NCBI RefSeq assembly: GCF_037325665.1
Contig: NC_090246.1
Location: 37,152,317 to 37,216,316 of the forward strand
Reading direction: 5' to 3'
DNA: 64,000 nucleotides
Source: Littorina saxatilis
Taxonomy: Eukaryota; Mollusca; Gastropoda; Littorinimorpha; Littorinidae
Program-made: the position numbers and the translations under genes
Part shown: in pieces, positions 48,295-59,266 of the stretch
How the letters are laid out: each line of letters starts with the position of its first letter
Numbering within the stretch: position 1 is the stretch's first letter
Notes under the pieces: model-generated
The model's input: only the letters and a program-made list of their open reading frames with translations
The model's database searches: none
What the model was told of the DNA's origin: nothing

Positions 48295-48375
48295 CACCCA
48301 ATGTCACCCACACACTCACCACCCAATGTCACACACACACACTCACCACCCAATGTCACACACACACACACATCA
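48220..48375. repeat. (CA)n microsatellite with 'ctcaccacccaatgt' units
   Basis: A pure CA run to about 48290 is followed by three CA-separated copies of tcaccacccaatgtcac. Confidence 0.9.
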
Positions 48376-48419
48376 ACCAATGTCAAGAAGAAGTGACCTG
48401 TAGATTTTGAAAAGTTAAA

Positions 48420-49305
48420 AAAAATTGTAGCTTTTTTGTTTAATATTTTTGTTTTGGGATCGCTTTGTCGTTCACCAACACCGGAAGTCATGATTTAGAA
48501 AAAGCTGTATAGTCGTGCTGTATATGTCAAGCCGATGACAGTAACATAGATGATGGTAACGAATGTGACAGGCGCTTGCATTTCACCTCACGACAGAGCC
48601 AGGACTGAGTCACCTGATGGCCCTACCAATATTTTTCTCATAGTATGGTCCTGTGGGCGAAAACCATATCACAAGTTGGAACATTACTTGTTTCTCTTTT
48701 GCTAGAGAAAGACGGCAACGTAGATGACGGTGATGGACCTCCCAAAGTCTATTTTTTTTCTCTTAGTTGCCTCTTCGCTAGACTTGGACGCATCTCAGCG
48801 GTAAACAAACCCTGTACATAAACTTACTTTTGAAAGTTAGTTTTAGGGATATTTGTGTGTAAAAAGGCTCCAAAAATGTAGTCAAGTTGTACAGTATTCC
48901 CAAGAGAAGTTACAGCCTTTGCGCCTATTTTTTTTTCTTCTCCTATTTCCCCGTATATTTACTTTTAGCCATGGTGTCGACGCACAAGGACTTCCTCCTG
49001 CACAAAAATGACTGCAGCAACAGCACTGATGGTCGTGACATTTAAAATTATAATGCATGTGATCAGACAGTAACATAGTGATGTTGTTGTACATGTAGTA
49101 TTTATAATTATTGCTCTCAGGACTAGGAAATAGAAGTCATTAACATGTATTGTTGTGGCGCAGTTAGCTCACGGCATACCATACAAGAGATGATAAAAGT
49201 TTAACATTAACATCTTTTTGTATTAGCTGCACCGGACAACGAAAAAAGTGAAATGGTTGCTTCTTACATTGAGCAACATACACCACCACCCCTGGTTCCT
49301 GATTC
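48420..49305. other. No gene recognised
   Basis: Mixed unique sequence without recognised coding, RNA or repeat features. Confidence 0.35.
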
Positions 49306-49610
49306 CTGGTCCTAGTAAAAATGTGACTAAATGTAAAAATACAATTATAGACCGTTTTTGAATCTCTTATTGGAATTTCAATTTTTAATCGAATTTTACA
49401 AATTTTAATTATTTGACGTCATCAAAGACACATCAGTAAAAAAACGGGTGGGATATTATCTGGAAGTTGTGTGTAAAGTTACATGCGGATCTTTCCAGTA
49501 GTTTTCCAGAAAACTTCTACACACACAGCCACACCAAACGCCCACTCACCCACACACCTCCCCCACTCACACACACACATACGCCACCACCCTCTATTGG
49601 AAAACTTCAC
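49306..49610 (+). repeat. Family C old copy, 3' half
   Basis: The word order gactaaatgtaaaaatac, tgacgtcatcaaagac, atgcggatctttccagtag and a CA-rich end matches the 3' half of family C, with heavy divergence. Confidence 0.5.
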
Positions 49611-50169
49611 GAAATGTGAAATGAACCAGGGTCTGTCCGTCTATCTTGTGTTCATTTTTATCTTTCTTCTTTTTATCCTGATTGATTTAATTGAGGTTAG
49701 CGTGTTTGCCTTGGTGTGTATGAATGCTTGAAGTTAAACCTACAGGGCAAACAGAAATAAATGGCTGTTTATTATGATTTATTTACTAAAGAATTTGTCT
49801 CTAAATGTTAAGCGCTCTGTATCTTGATGTTAAACACTTAAAAGCACACTCAACATTGTGATACTTTGAAGGTTTTTACCCTATGCAATTGCGACTATCA
49901 GGGAATGCATTCTACAAAAGAATGTAATAATTTGTTTCTTGTTTGTTTTTAAACTTGCATTCTGGACAAACTCTTTTTATTTATGATTTCCTTGATCATT
50001 AGTCGAAGATATATTTGTAGAGTTTGTCACTTACGTAACACTTTTTTTTATTCGTTCTGACATGAAAGTGGTTTTTATTTTGAATTTGCTTCTTTTGTTG
50101 TTTACTTTTTGAAAATAATAGCTAAAAATGAATAAACAGTGAAACATCCCCTCTCTCTTTCTTTCTTTC

Positions 50170-50200
50170 TCTCTCACACACGCACACACACACACACACA

Positions 50201-50238
<38 letters not shown>

Positions 50239-50311
50239 GAAATACACACACATACACTCAAACACACACAGAATGAAATACAAACACACATCCACACATC
50301 CACACACACAC

Positions 50312-50356
<45 letters not shown>

Positions 50357-50375
50357 CACACACACACACACATGT
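50170..50375. repeat. (CA)n microsatellite, compound
   Basis: About 200 bp of CA with CGCA, TACA and ATGAAATACA interruptions. The long open frames on the opposite strand are repeats of CV and not genes. Confidence 0.95.
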
Positions 50376-50809
50376 AATTGGTTCAAATAACATCTGTTAA
50401 TTCATGTATTTCAAACCAACAGCAGTCTGTCTGAGTTACATTTCGCATGACTTGAAACCATCACTATAATCATCAATACTTTCATTTTCATTTGCCTTTT
50501 CTAACACATTTACTTCTCTCACATTACAGATAGCTGGCTCATTAACTACTTCGGCCTTGATTTGGGTTCTCCTTCGCTTTTTCAACTTACATCAGCATGC
50601 TTTGAGTGTACTTGACTTTTTTTTTTTACCAAGGTCAATTTACACAATTGACATAGTGATGACAAGAGAAAGCACAAAAGAATAACAAGAAAAGAATGCA
50701 ATACTTTGACCCTAATTCAAACTGGTCAGTTGAGTAGCTTACTCTTTTCAACACAGGACTGTTACATCGCTCTCGGTCTGTCTGTCTCGCTCCCTCTATC
50801 TCTCTCCCT

Positions 50810-50814
<5 letters not shown>

Positions 50815-50864
<50 letters not shown>

Positions 50865-51001
50865 CTCTCACGCACACACACAGTTCGTCACTACTAACAA
50901 GCACTTGCTCAAGCAGATATATATATATTTTGTGTATGCCATTAAAATTAACTGCTCCCCCACCCCCACCCCCCACCTTCCTCTCTTTCTCTCGCCATCT
51001 C

Positions 51002-51075
<74 letters not shown>
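50815..51075. repeat. Two (CT)n microsatellites
   Basis: CT runs at 50818-50863 and 50997-51074, separated by unique sequence containing a short CA and TATA run. Confidence 0.95.
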
Positions 51076-51076
<1 letters not shown>

Positions 51077-51264
51077 CACGCTCACACAAACTCACAGACA
51101 TTTGTTAATCTTACACAAACAAGCTGATTATCCATTGTTTAACTGATAATTAAAGTGTTGTAATCGGTGCATGTTCATACATGTACTTGGTTTCTTCGGG
51201 GCAGGTCCATAACATAACTTGAGAAAAGAGAAGAGAACCATGTTATCCTTTCAAGATAAAAATG

Positions 51265-51449
51265 TACAGTTAAACCCCTTCTTTATAAGCCCCACCTCTG
51301 CCCGTTTTATAATCACCCCCTCACCTTTCTAACACCCTCGGGTTTTTTTTAGATTTTCTGTTCATAATGTCAGTAGATTTTAAGACTCCCTCCTAATTAA
51401 GGCCTTCTTTTTCAGATTTTGGACGTCTTAAAAGGGGAGTTTCACTGTA
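51265..51449. mobile_element. TACAGT-ended MITE
   Basis: tacagttaaaccccttcttt at the left is mirrored by aaaaggggagtttcactgta at the right. TA borders. Same end family as 44931-45067. Confidence 0.65.
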
Positions 51450-52915
51450 CAGTCAGGAGTTAACCTACATTTCAATGTAGTGTTTTATGCACTCTGATAA
51501 GCTCTACTTATGTCATTATAGCTATAGACTTTGCTCGGTTGACATTTGTGCATTATTGACTAAATGACAGCATTATTTAAGTTATCACATCACTAACCGA
51601 CCGAAGCCGGTGGCCCAAGCCACAAGTACAATGCAGTCTGCATCATGACTCTATCGTGATATGACAGAGTTTAAACCGAAGCAACAAAGCAAGTCCCTAC
51701 TGGACCAAGTTCCCGTGGGACAGGAAGCATCATCATCGTCATGACAGAGTTAAAAACAGTTCCGTCTATAGAAACGGGTGGGGTCAAAGCCACCAATCAG
51801 AAGTTAGTCAACAAGACTTGACATCGCATCTTCTTGGTCAAGCAAGTAAACAAATCACATTCTTACAAACTCACGGCTGAACACATCCTGATAGAGGAAA
51901 GCAACATTCTACGAGTAACACCCTCTTAATGAGGCTTTGATCTGAGCGTATCAAACAAACAACACACAAGAACATCTTCCGAGAGGCTGCACCCGGGTCG
52001 GCCATAAAGTTGCGTAACTGACCACCTGCAGGCCCGAGGTACCCGTCTCTCTGTTGGAGCTGCGGCTAGGGATCTGAGACTGACTACCCTCAAGGATGGA
52101 CACCGACAGCAAAGCGCGTTTACGATCTACAGTCCCCCGTTTCTCAAAGGCGAAAATTGGCGAGTGGAGCGAGGGAGTACCGTCTCGGGGCAATTCTCGC
52201 ACGCACACACAACACAAAACCAACCACACACTGTCTAACTCACTCGCAAATAACCTCACCGACAAACTAATCACAATGACAATTACACCTCGTTCTTTTT
52301 CTTTCGAGAGTCACAGTGATAGAATAATCAGTAGGTTTTGTGTGTTTTGTTTTTACATCTCGCTCTCAGCCGACAGAGTGGACGACTCTCTACACAGAAC
52401 AAAAACCCCAAAAAACAAATTGAGAGAGAAAGAGAGAGAGGACGTACCACAGAGCTTGGGAGAAACTCAAAAACGCTGACACATTATCACCCGCTTTGGC
52501 AAACGGTCAATCACCGTGGACTCCAAAAAGTAACATGATTTACTCTTTAGTCTATGTCATTTTAATCATCACGTACGATCTCTTTTTATCACTGGAACGT
52601 GCTTCATTGATGACAGACGAGACAAACCGAACGGCACGCACTATTCAGTGTCACATGATGTCCCACTGGTGATCTGAAGGTCACACGATTGCACTCATTA
52701 AACCTTAACTATTGCAGGGAGAACTGTTGATTTTTGTTGGTGTCTGTGCTCCGTCCGTTTGATGCATTATTTTCGGTCATTTCTAAACGGATAAGCTTTT
52801 GTGATCAACTTTGCTATATTTATGACATTATTTTAAAGAGAGTAACAAATCAAAGGACGTGAATAAAGGTTTATTTTGAAGTGTTGGATGTTACTATCAC
52901 ACTATATATATATAT
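51450..52915. other. No gene recognised; CpG-richer patch at 51.95-52.26 kb
   Basis: Mostly unique sequence. The patch at 51.95-52.26 kb is richer in CpG than its neighbours (acccgggtcggcc, gtggagcgagggagtaccg) and open on the minus strand for 107 codons without family resemblance. It could be a promoter or untranslated exon of an unseen gene, but nothing decides this. Confidence 0.3.
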
Positions 52916-52916
52916 A

Positions 52917-53731
52917 TATAAAACATCAGAAATTGTGAAAGAAACAATTGAAAGTCAGCAGAGACTTTCTTCCGAGATTTGTTAAAATCTCTTAGCAGAG
53001 AAAGAGAGAGAAATAAGTATTCCTTCACAGACAGCCTATTGGGAGCATCAGACCCTCCTCAAGGGGGACCGAGATTTACAGAGCAAAGTCCCTTTGTGGG
53101 GGACGTATCATACGCAAGGTAATCTAGTCCTGAGGAGGACCATTGTATTTGTACCTAGACCAGACACGTGTTTCGACACTATTGTGTCTCATCAGTGGTC
53201 AGGTGGTACTGATGGCGAGAGTCGTCAACCCATGGTATCCAACTAAGAAGCAAACCATTCTCTGAATGGTAGCTTCTGTTGGCATGGGAGACTACCCTCA
53301 TCTGACAACCCCAAGAGGATATCTGTGAAGGGAAACACTTTGATTTAAGGCCAAAGTGTAGAATTGATATTTATTAAGAAAGAATTTAGAAATTTAGACA
53401 AGTTTTAACCAAGAAATTAGGTTAAAACAAGGGAAATTTGAAAAAGCCTAAAGGGAGGTAACTCTGTACCAGCCTGCAGATCCAGAAATGGATACGCGAA
53501 CAAGTTAGATCTAATTTTGAAAAGGTTAAACAGGAAAAGCGGTCAACTTTTCACTGCTGTTCAACACAGGACTTGGTAAAGAAGAAGTTTTCTGCTTTAT
53601 TCAATTGGATCGCTTTAAAGGCGATGCAACTTTCACGGTGACCACATTATAAAACATCAGAAATTGTGAAAGAAACAATTGAAAGTCAGCAGAGACTTTC
53701 TTCCGAGATTTGTTAAAATCTCTTAGCAGAG

Positions 53732-53732
<1 letters not shown>
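52917..53732. repeat. Identical 85-bp direct repeats bounding a ribozyme-bearing unit
   Basis: The segment from tataaaacatcagaaattg to tctcttagcagaga occurs at 52917-53001 and 53648-53732 without a difference that I can see, 731 bp apart. The unit between them contains a hammerhead ribozyme. The layout resembles retrozymes or the pseudo-LTRs of Penelope-like elements, but no reverse transcriptase is present. A simple 731-bp tandem duplication is the alternative. Confidence 0.7.
53151..53209 (-). ncRNA. Hammerhead ribozyme, type I with short palindromic stem III
   Basis: On the minus strand the catalytic core is complete. CTGATGA lies at 53195-53189. Stem II is GACAC/GTGTC around loop AATA. 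GAAA lies at 53174-53171. Stem III is ACACGTGT, a self-complementary octamer. The cleavage triplet GTC ends at 53163. Stem I pairs GACCA with TGGTC and, after an internal loop, GTACC with GGTAC. Short self-complementary stem III arms are known from retrozymes and Penelope-like elements, where two copies may act as a dimer. Self-cleavage is predicted from structure only. Confidence 0.88.

Positions 53733-53741
<9 letters not shown>

Positions 53742-53790
<49 letters not shown>
53742..53790. repeat. (TA)n/(GA)n microsatellite
   Basis: A TA run followed by about 44 bp of GA, directly after the second 85-bp repeat. Confidence 0.95.
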
Positions 53791-53792
<2 letters not shown>

Positions 53793-54236
53793 CTTTTTAT
53801 ACACATGGGTTGGTAACAAATTAATGGTCACATCAGCTTTAAGAAATATAAGGCGCAAAAAGTTCCGTATTTTCGCAGAACCTCTTTTTAAAGAAATGAA
53901 TCAATTTGGTGGCGCCAATATAATTGATATTTGAAGCATCACTGTGATCAAAACAAGTTTTCCACTTGAAAAGAAAAAGCTTTGATCTAATGATAGTGAT
54001 ACTGATAATCTTCAAGCTTCGATCGTCGGTGCACTCAGAAAGCTACAATGTATCGATTGAACATGGGATTTTTCTTCAGACTTTGAGCCTCAGACGTTTC
54101 ACATTTAGACGGCTGTCCGAGATTACAAAAGTTTGGGCGTTCAATTGTAACAAAACTAAGAATTGCAAGAGGCCGGCGAGGTCATCTATAATTGAGATGA
54201 CCTCTCCGGCATCTTGCAAGCGAGTGACATGGGCCA
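53791..54236. other. No gene recognised
   Basis: Unique sequence with a short palindromic stretch (agaggccggcgaggtcatct facing gagatgacctctccggc, 54169-54211). A plus-strand open stretch of 94 codons has no family resemblance. Confidence 0.35.
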
Positions 54237-54336
54237 CGATTCTAAGATAAGATCATTGTTTGTATCATAAGTATTTGTCTCTCTGACGGTCTGCTTAGAA
54301 GGTCACTGTGTTGACGTATTAGTAAATACAACGTTT

Positions 54337-54790
54337 GTTTTATAATAATAATACTAATAATAACGGGCATTTATAAAGGGCCTTATCAGAAGTTCAAAGC
54401 GCGTGACAACAATACATGTATACAAAAATCATACAATCACTGTCAGATTCAAACATCACATCATGCACATCTCACATCCCCAGACTCTATACTAAGGAAC
54501 TATCCGTAATGTTGTTGGAACAAGTGAGTTTTCAAATTGGACTTAAAAGATGAAATGGATGGAGAGTGACGTAATTGAAAGGGGAGTGAATTCCATAACT
54601 GAGGTCCATAATACGAAAACGTGCGGAAGCCATGAGCCTTGCGTTTAAAGCGACCTTGACGGAGAAGTCGAGCATCATCAGAAGAACGAAGGGTGCGAGA
54701 GGGAGTGTAGAGGGAGACCAGTTCAGAAAGATAGGCAGGTGCCGATTCAATAACTAAACGTTCCATTAACCTACAATTCTTGGTTTAAAA
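54337..54790 (-). mobile_element. LINE 3' fragment (L2/CR1-like ORF2 end)
   Basis: The minus strand encodes the typical C-terminal end of an L2/CR1/RTE-side reverse-transcriptase ORF: APAYLSELVSLYTPSRTL, GPQLWNSLPFQLRHSP, SFKSNLKTHLF. It is followed by a short 3' UTR and an ATT-type microsatellite tail at 54337-54360, usual for CR1/L2 elements. It is heavily 5' truncated, with about 88 codons left. Confidence 0.8.
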
Positions 54791-54836
54791 AAAATTCTGA
54801 AATGGATCGATACATACAGTGTTTTTCTACTTTTGA

Positions 54837-54950
54837 CTAAAGTATGACATTTGACACAAATCTGAAAAGTACGGCCTCGAAGAACAATGACTGTCTCGAA
54901 TGGTTCGTGTAAAACGTCATACTTTTGTCAAAAATGAAAAGAACCAGGTT
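54837..54950. mobile_element. Family G MITE, second copy
   Basis: agtatgacatttgacacaaa and its inverse near 54925-54945 flank gaagaacaatgactgtctcg, as at 34.44 kb. Confidence 0.6.
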
Positions 54951-55534
54951 TAATATCCAGGTAAAGCTTAGGTCAGTACTGCAAACGTTTTATTAAAGGT
55001 TAACAGGTGCACAGAATACTATATCACTTAATAATCACCCCGGAGGCGTGAAATGCATTCAGACCTTGAGCGACTGCTAATTGTGCTGTAATGAATATAC
55101 TCATTTTATGACGCCGTGTTTTTTTTAAATTTTATTTCATTTCATTATGTAGGCCTAGTCAATTTACAACCCTTTTATGGCCAAGAGCACACAAAACAAA
55201 ACAAAAAAGACACCCCGGAATACTTGATTCTTGTAATTATCATTCTGTGAGAAATGAAAATGTATCGCGACCCGAATACCTTTTTAGCACGTGGATGTTG
55301 TTGGGTGGGGTTTTTTTTCCTCCAAAATTTTAATCAATCAATAAACACGTGATAACAAACATGGTAACGGTGTGTTTTCTGTTTGTACACATACTTTCTC
55401 ATTTACATGCTTTACCTTAAATCAGAGACAATAAACAATTTGTTTCTAATTAATAAAACGTCAGACTAACGAAATCTCAAAACAACATGAATTCCAAAAA
55501 TAATTTCCAGTGTTAATCGTGAATCGTTTTTTTT

Positions 55535-55920
55535 TTATATGCTTACGCACATCTTTGCGATTAAAATAATATGATTAATCTTCTTCATATTTTTGCTGTT
55601 ACTTTTAATACCAAAAAGCACATCTGTAACATTCAACCTAATTCTTTCGCCAATGTTTACTAATATGTACATTTCAATATATTTCCAAAACCTGAGCACG
55701 GTTGGGCATTCAAAGAAAATATGCTCCAATACATCAAGTTCATCCTCACAATATGTACAGTTTTTATCAGCCTTCACTTTCATTTTACACAATAAAATAT
55801 TAGTTGGATAAATGTTATGCAATATTTTCCAATGCAGTACACGTAATCGAACTTCCCTAGTGACAGTGGCTGCTAAGTTCCAATTCTTTTCGTCAATTTC
55901 AAATCCTAACTTCCTTTCTT
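55535..55920 (-). mobile_element. LINE fragment (L1/Tx1-like RT C-terminus)
   Basis: The minus frame reads through LRVLHWKILHNIYPTN, then the C-x2-C ... H-x4-C pattern CTYCEDELDVLEHIFFEC and FWKYIE. This is the cysteine-rich end that follows the reverse transcriptase in L1/Tx1-type LINEs. No upstream RT domain is present in the flanking sequence, so this is a truncated relic. Confidence 0.75.
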
Positions 55921-56184
55921 CTTGTTGTTGTGTTGTTGTTGTTCTTCTTCTTTTAAATTATATTGGACTGTTTTGGTGAGACTTTGTTTTTACAGTCATG
56001 TACTCTAGAGCACAAAACCCATACAAAAACTTAATCTATCTCGGTTTAAAAATTACACGAGTTTTTGAATGTAAACGGGCCCGGCGAGGTTTATAGAAAT
56101 TCACTCTACATAGAAGGTGCAGAATTCACAAAAATGTAATAAGAGGAATACATGTGTGCGTGTGTGTGTGAGCAGAATAGCTAG

Positions 56185-56192
56185 CCTCTTCA

Positions 56193-56239
<47 letters not shown>

Positions 56240-56261
56240 GCAGAATAGCTAGCCTCTTCAC

Positions 56262-56315
<54 letters not shown>

Positions 56316-56350
56316 ATGTGTGTGTGTGTGTGTGTGTGTATGTGCGTGCG
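56185..56350. repeat. Two (GT)n tracts with duplicated 'agcagaatagctagcctctt' spacer
   Basis: GT runs at about 56195-56237 and 56265-56340. The spacer agcagaatagctagcctctt occurs before each run (56171 and 56239), so the pair arose by duplication. Long CV/HT-type frames here are microsatellite artefacts. Confidence 0.9.
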
Positions 56351-56945
56351 TACATGCGTTCGTGCGTGCGTGCCTGTGTGTGTGTATGTGCGTTTTAAAT
56401 TTCGGTATGTGCAAAGGTTTAAACCTCGTATTGTTCCAAGAAGCTCAAAACGTAAAAACCAGTATATTTAATCAATGTTCACCTGCTGATCACGATAGTT
56501 TTCATGCAGTGAAAAACTCGAATGTGGAATGTTTGACTTATACCGTCAGTGTTTCTCTGAACGCTTTATATTACATATCTATTTTGTCTCATAATGAAAA
56601 CAAACACCCAAAGGTGAATAATGCAAGATACATTGATATAATAATAATTTGAAAAAAACATACCTATAATACCATTTTTGACTAAACGCTATCATAGATA
56701 TATCCTTTCTTATGATTTAAACTAAGAAAACTAACAGAGAAATTCAAGATTAATTCAAGGTGGAAAAAACATATTGAAACAACACAAACACACTCTCACA
56801 CACACACACATTCACACACACACACCCCCCGGCACCCCCCCCCCCCCACACACACACACACAGAGGATTTGCAGAAAATCATCTATAACACCGTTTTTCA
56901 ATGTTTCATATCTTTTTCGCTTTCTCTTCGATGTAGCACAGAATA

Positions 56946-58216
56946 CTAGTTGACAACCTGAGGTGTGACAATATGGTCTGTGACGGAGCAAAGGGCGTCA
57001 CTGGTCATCATGAAACCTCCGGACCCGGCACAGCTGCAGACTGTATTGGCGTTGATATGCACACTTTTTCCTGCAGGGATGATGGTTCCGTCCGGTGCCC
57101 GACAGTTGCTGCCTGCACGGGTTATGTCGTAGTTAGTAAGCTTGTATGTCAGCACAAAGACCTCTCGTCACAATTCATTACATACAGAGGTAGAAATTAA
57201 CAAAAACCTATGAAATATTTAAGACCTGTAGAAGATTACGTATATGTTAGTATTTTATTCTACATACATGAGCGAGACCACCCATGTCATAACTAAAACA
57301 TATTTTCACATGTGTGTATATTATGTTAATGAGGTCGGGTCAAAGGTACTTCAAAAGTAATTTTTCACCGCTCATGATTACAAAGTCACCGAGACAAACT
57401 GAATTCTCGAAACACATTGTAAGAATTATTTTGAGAAGTTATACGTGCCGTGATAATTCATAAAGTGGCGTCTTTTGTTTTTGACGTTAGCGTCTTCGCT
57501 TTTGACACTTCGACCTTGCTGTGTGACACAACAGCGCAAGGTGAGGTGGAATGATCTGGGTTTTTTCTCATTCAGTTAAGTTTTGACTAAATATTTTAAC
57601 ATAGACTGGACTAATCGAGACGAGGGTGGTGCCCAATGTCAAATTCACTTCTAGGCTTCAACCGTTTGGGTCTGCTGACTCGTTGCATATTTAACATATG
57701 CCATACAAATATGACAACCCCATAAATGCCTAGGCCTTCTCCATTCCTTCACACAAATTATGAAATATCAAGCAAACATTTGGGAGCACAATACAAATGG
57801 GAACATGTTGCATTTGTAAGAGTACGACAGCAGAAAATCGGCATGAGCCCCATGATCATTTGAAATAATTTGACAAAAACAAAGAACCGTGCCACGAATG
57901 AATCAACCAAGGAACTATTGCTGTGTCTCAGAATATGTGCAAACAAACCATTAGGACATTTTGGACAGCACTGGTTCGGATCCCTCACGTAGTCGACGCA
58001 CTGGGGCGGAGCGCAGTCGGCCACGGCGCACGCGGCCCTGCCGTCCACACAGTTGCAGAAAGTGCAGGGATTAGGCTTAAACTGCTGTCCCGCGGGCCAC
58101 ATCTTCCCATCCCACAGGCACCCAGGCTTCGGGGTAGTCATACCCAGGGTAGCTGGGTGCACTGCTGTTGCCATGGCAGAGGCAAATGCAAAGGAGAAAA
58201 GAACCGACAACGCCAT
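56946..58216 (-). CDS. Secreted von Willebrand factor C-domain protein, 2 exons
   Basis: Exon 1 runs 58216-57949 and exon 2 57112-56946, joined in phase 1 (AATG/GTTTGT, then GTGCAG/GC), giving 144 aa. It starts at MALSVLFSFAFASAMA, a clear signal peptide. A single VWC domain follows with the ten-cysteine pattern, from CLWDG through CTFC, C-x-C and DGRAACAVADC to QCCPKC. Exon 2 adds a second cysteine motif (APDGTIIPAGKSV, then VCSCAGSGG), resembling the first half of another VWC. Single-VWC (SVWC) proteins are secreted and in arthropods and molluscs are often linked to immune or stress responses; its role here is unknown. An upstream extension without ATG was rejected. Exon 1 is duplicated at 59.6-59.9 kb. 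Confidence 0.82.
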
Positions 58217-58807
58217 TGCTAGCACATTAATTGGAAGTGTCAAGCTTTCGGCTAAGTCGTTTGACTAAGAGACCAAGCCGGTTGTCTGACAATATAGTCA
58301 AAACCAGTGAAGGAAAGTAAGTCATACGCAAGAAACGACTTTGAGACGTTTGATAAAGATTACACGAACGAGGTCAAAGAAGTTCCGTTCTTTTGTAACG
58401 ATAAGAATGTGATCCATTTACACAAGTATGTGCTTCAACGACATTGACCAATAGGCTGTACCGCCGAAAAATACGGAACGAAAATATTTCCTCATAAAAG
58501 AAAGAAAACACAAGTCGCGTAAAGCCATATCAACTCATTGAGTCAATCTATCGACCTAAAAGAAACTGAACACACTTGGTCATATAATTATTGCCGAATC
58601 TAATAAGCCCAAGTCAGAGGCTGGCCAAAACCCTTCGACCTAGACAGCGCTCACTCAGGGGTCTTGTTGACTGAAGAAAAAAGAGTGAACCTAATTTGCA
58701 TAAAACGGATTTTCTTTAATGTTATTCTACAACGCTATTGTGGTGACAATAACCTCACGGATTTTTTTTAACTTAATAACACTTTTCCATTTCTTATTTT
58801 GTTCTGT
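57633..58807 (-). repeat. Tandem duplication, proximal unit (VWC exon 1 and 5' flank)
   Basis: About 1.17 kb matching 59267-60443 at high identity: from caatgtcaaattcacttcta through exon 1 and its upstream flank to ttccatttcttattttgttc. Both copies contain a related old family C head (agtcgcgtaaagcc at 58.51 and 60.16 kb), which must therefore predate the duplication. Confidence 0.85.
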
Positions 58808-59266
58808 GTTTGGGCAATGCAACCTGGCACGAAAGTACACCCGCTCCAGTTTTATTTTTGCGCCGGTGAGAATTCAGAGTTTTCTGCCGAAGGTCGAGGT
58901 TAAACACTAGCCTATATGCTGTATAAGTTAGAGTTTTGGTTTGATTTTATTTCAAGTTGGAAGCTTAAAAACTAATTATTATGTTTGGTAATTAAAATTC
59001 TCAAAATTCTAATTAAAATGTCAAGTGGAGTTTCAAAATGATTGCATTATATTGTATATTGTTCGCTAAATTCGAAAATATATACATATGTAATATGTAA
59101 TGGATAGTACAGAAAACTACTAAACACTTAATTGTAGCTATATTTTGGGATATTTTGGGTGTCTGATCCAGGCTAAAGGAAGTATTTAACTACCCATTTT
59201 TTTTCATACCCAAGACACCCAAAGAGACTTGAAGACAACCGAGGCATTCCTGATATAGGGGACATG

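Noticed and set aside
50031-50393. Open frames through CA/GT and CT/GA microsatellites (also 21733-22044, 42232-42562, 56101-56652, 50706-51127)
   Set aside because: Dinucleotide repeats give open CV/HT/SL frames. They are not proteins.
51951-52274. 107-codon minus-strand open frame in a CpG-richer patch
   Set aside because: No recognisable family, splice partners or signal. It is kept only as a possible promoter or untranslated exon region.
58217-58243. Upstream in-frame extension of the VWC protein
   Set aside because: It has no ATG. The Met at 58216 begins a textbook signal peptide, and the distal copy has its Met at the same place.
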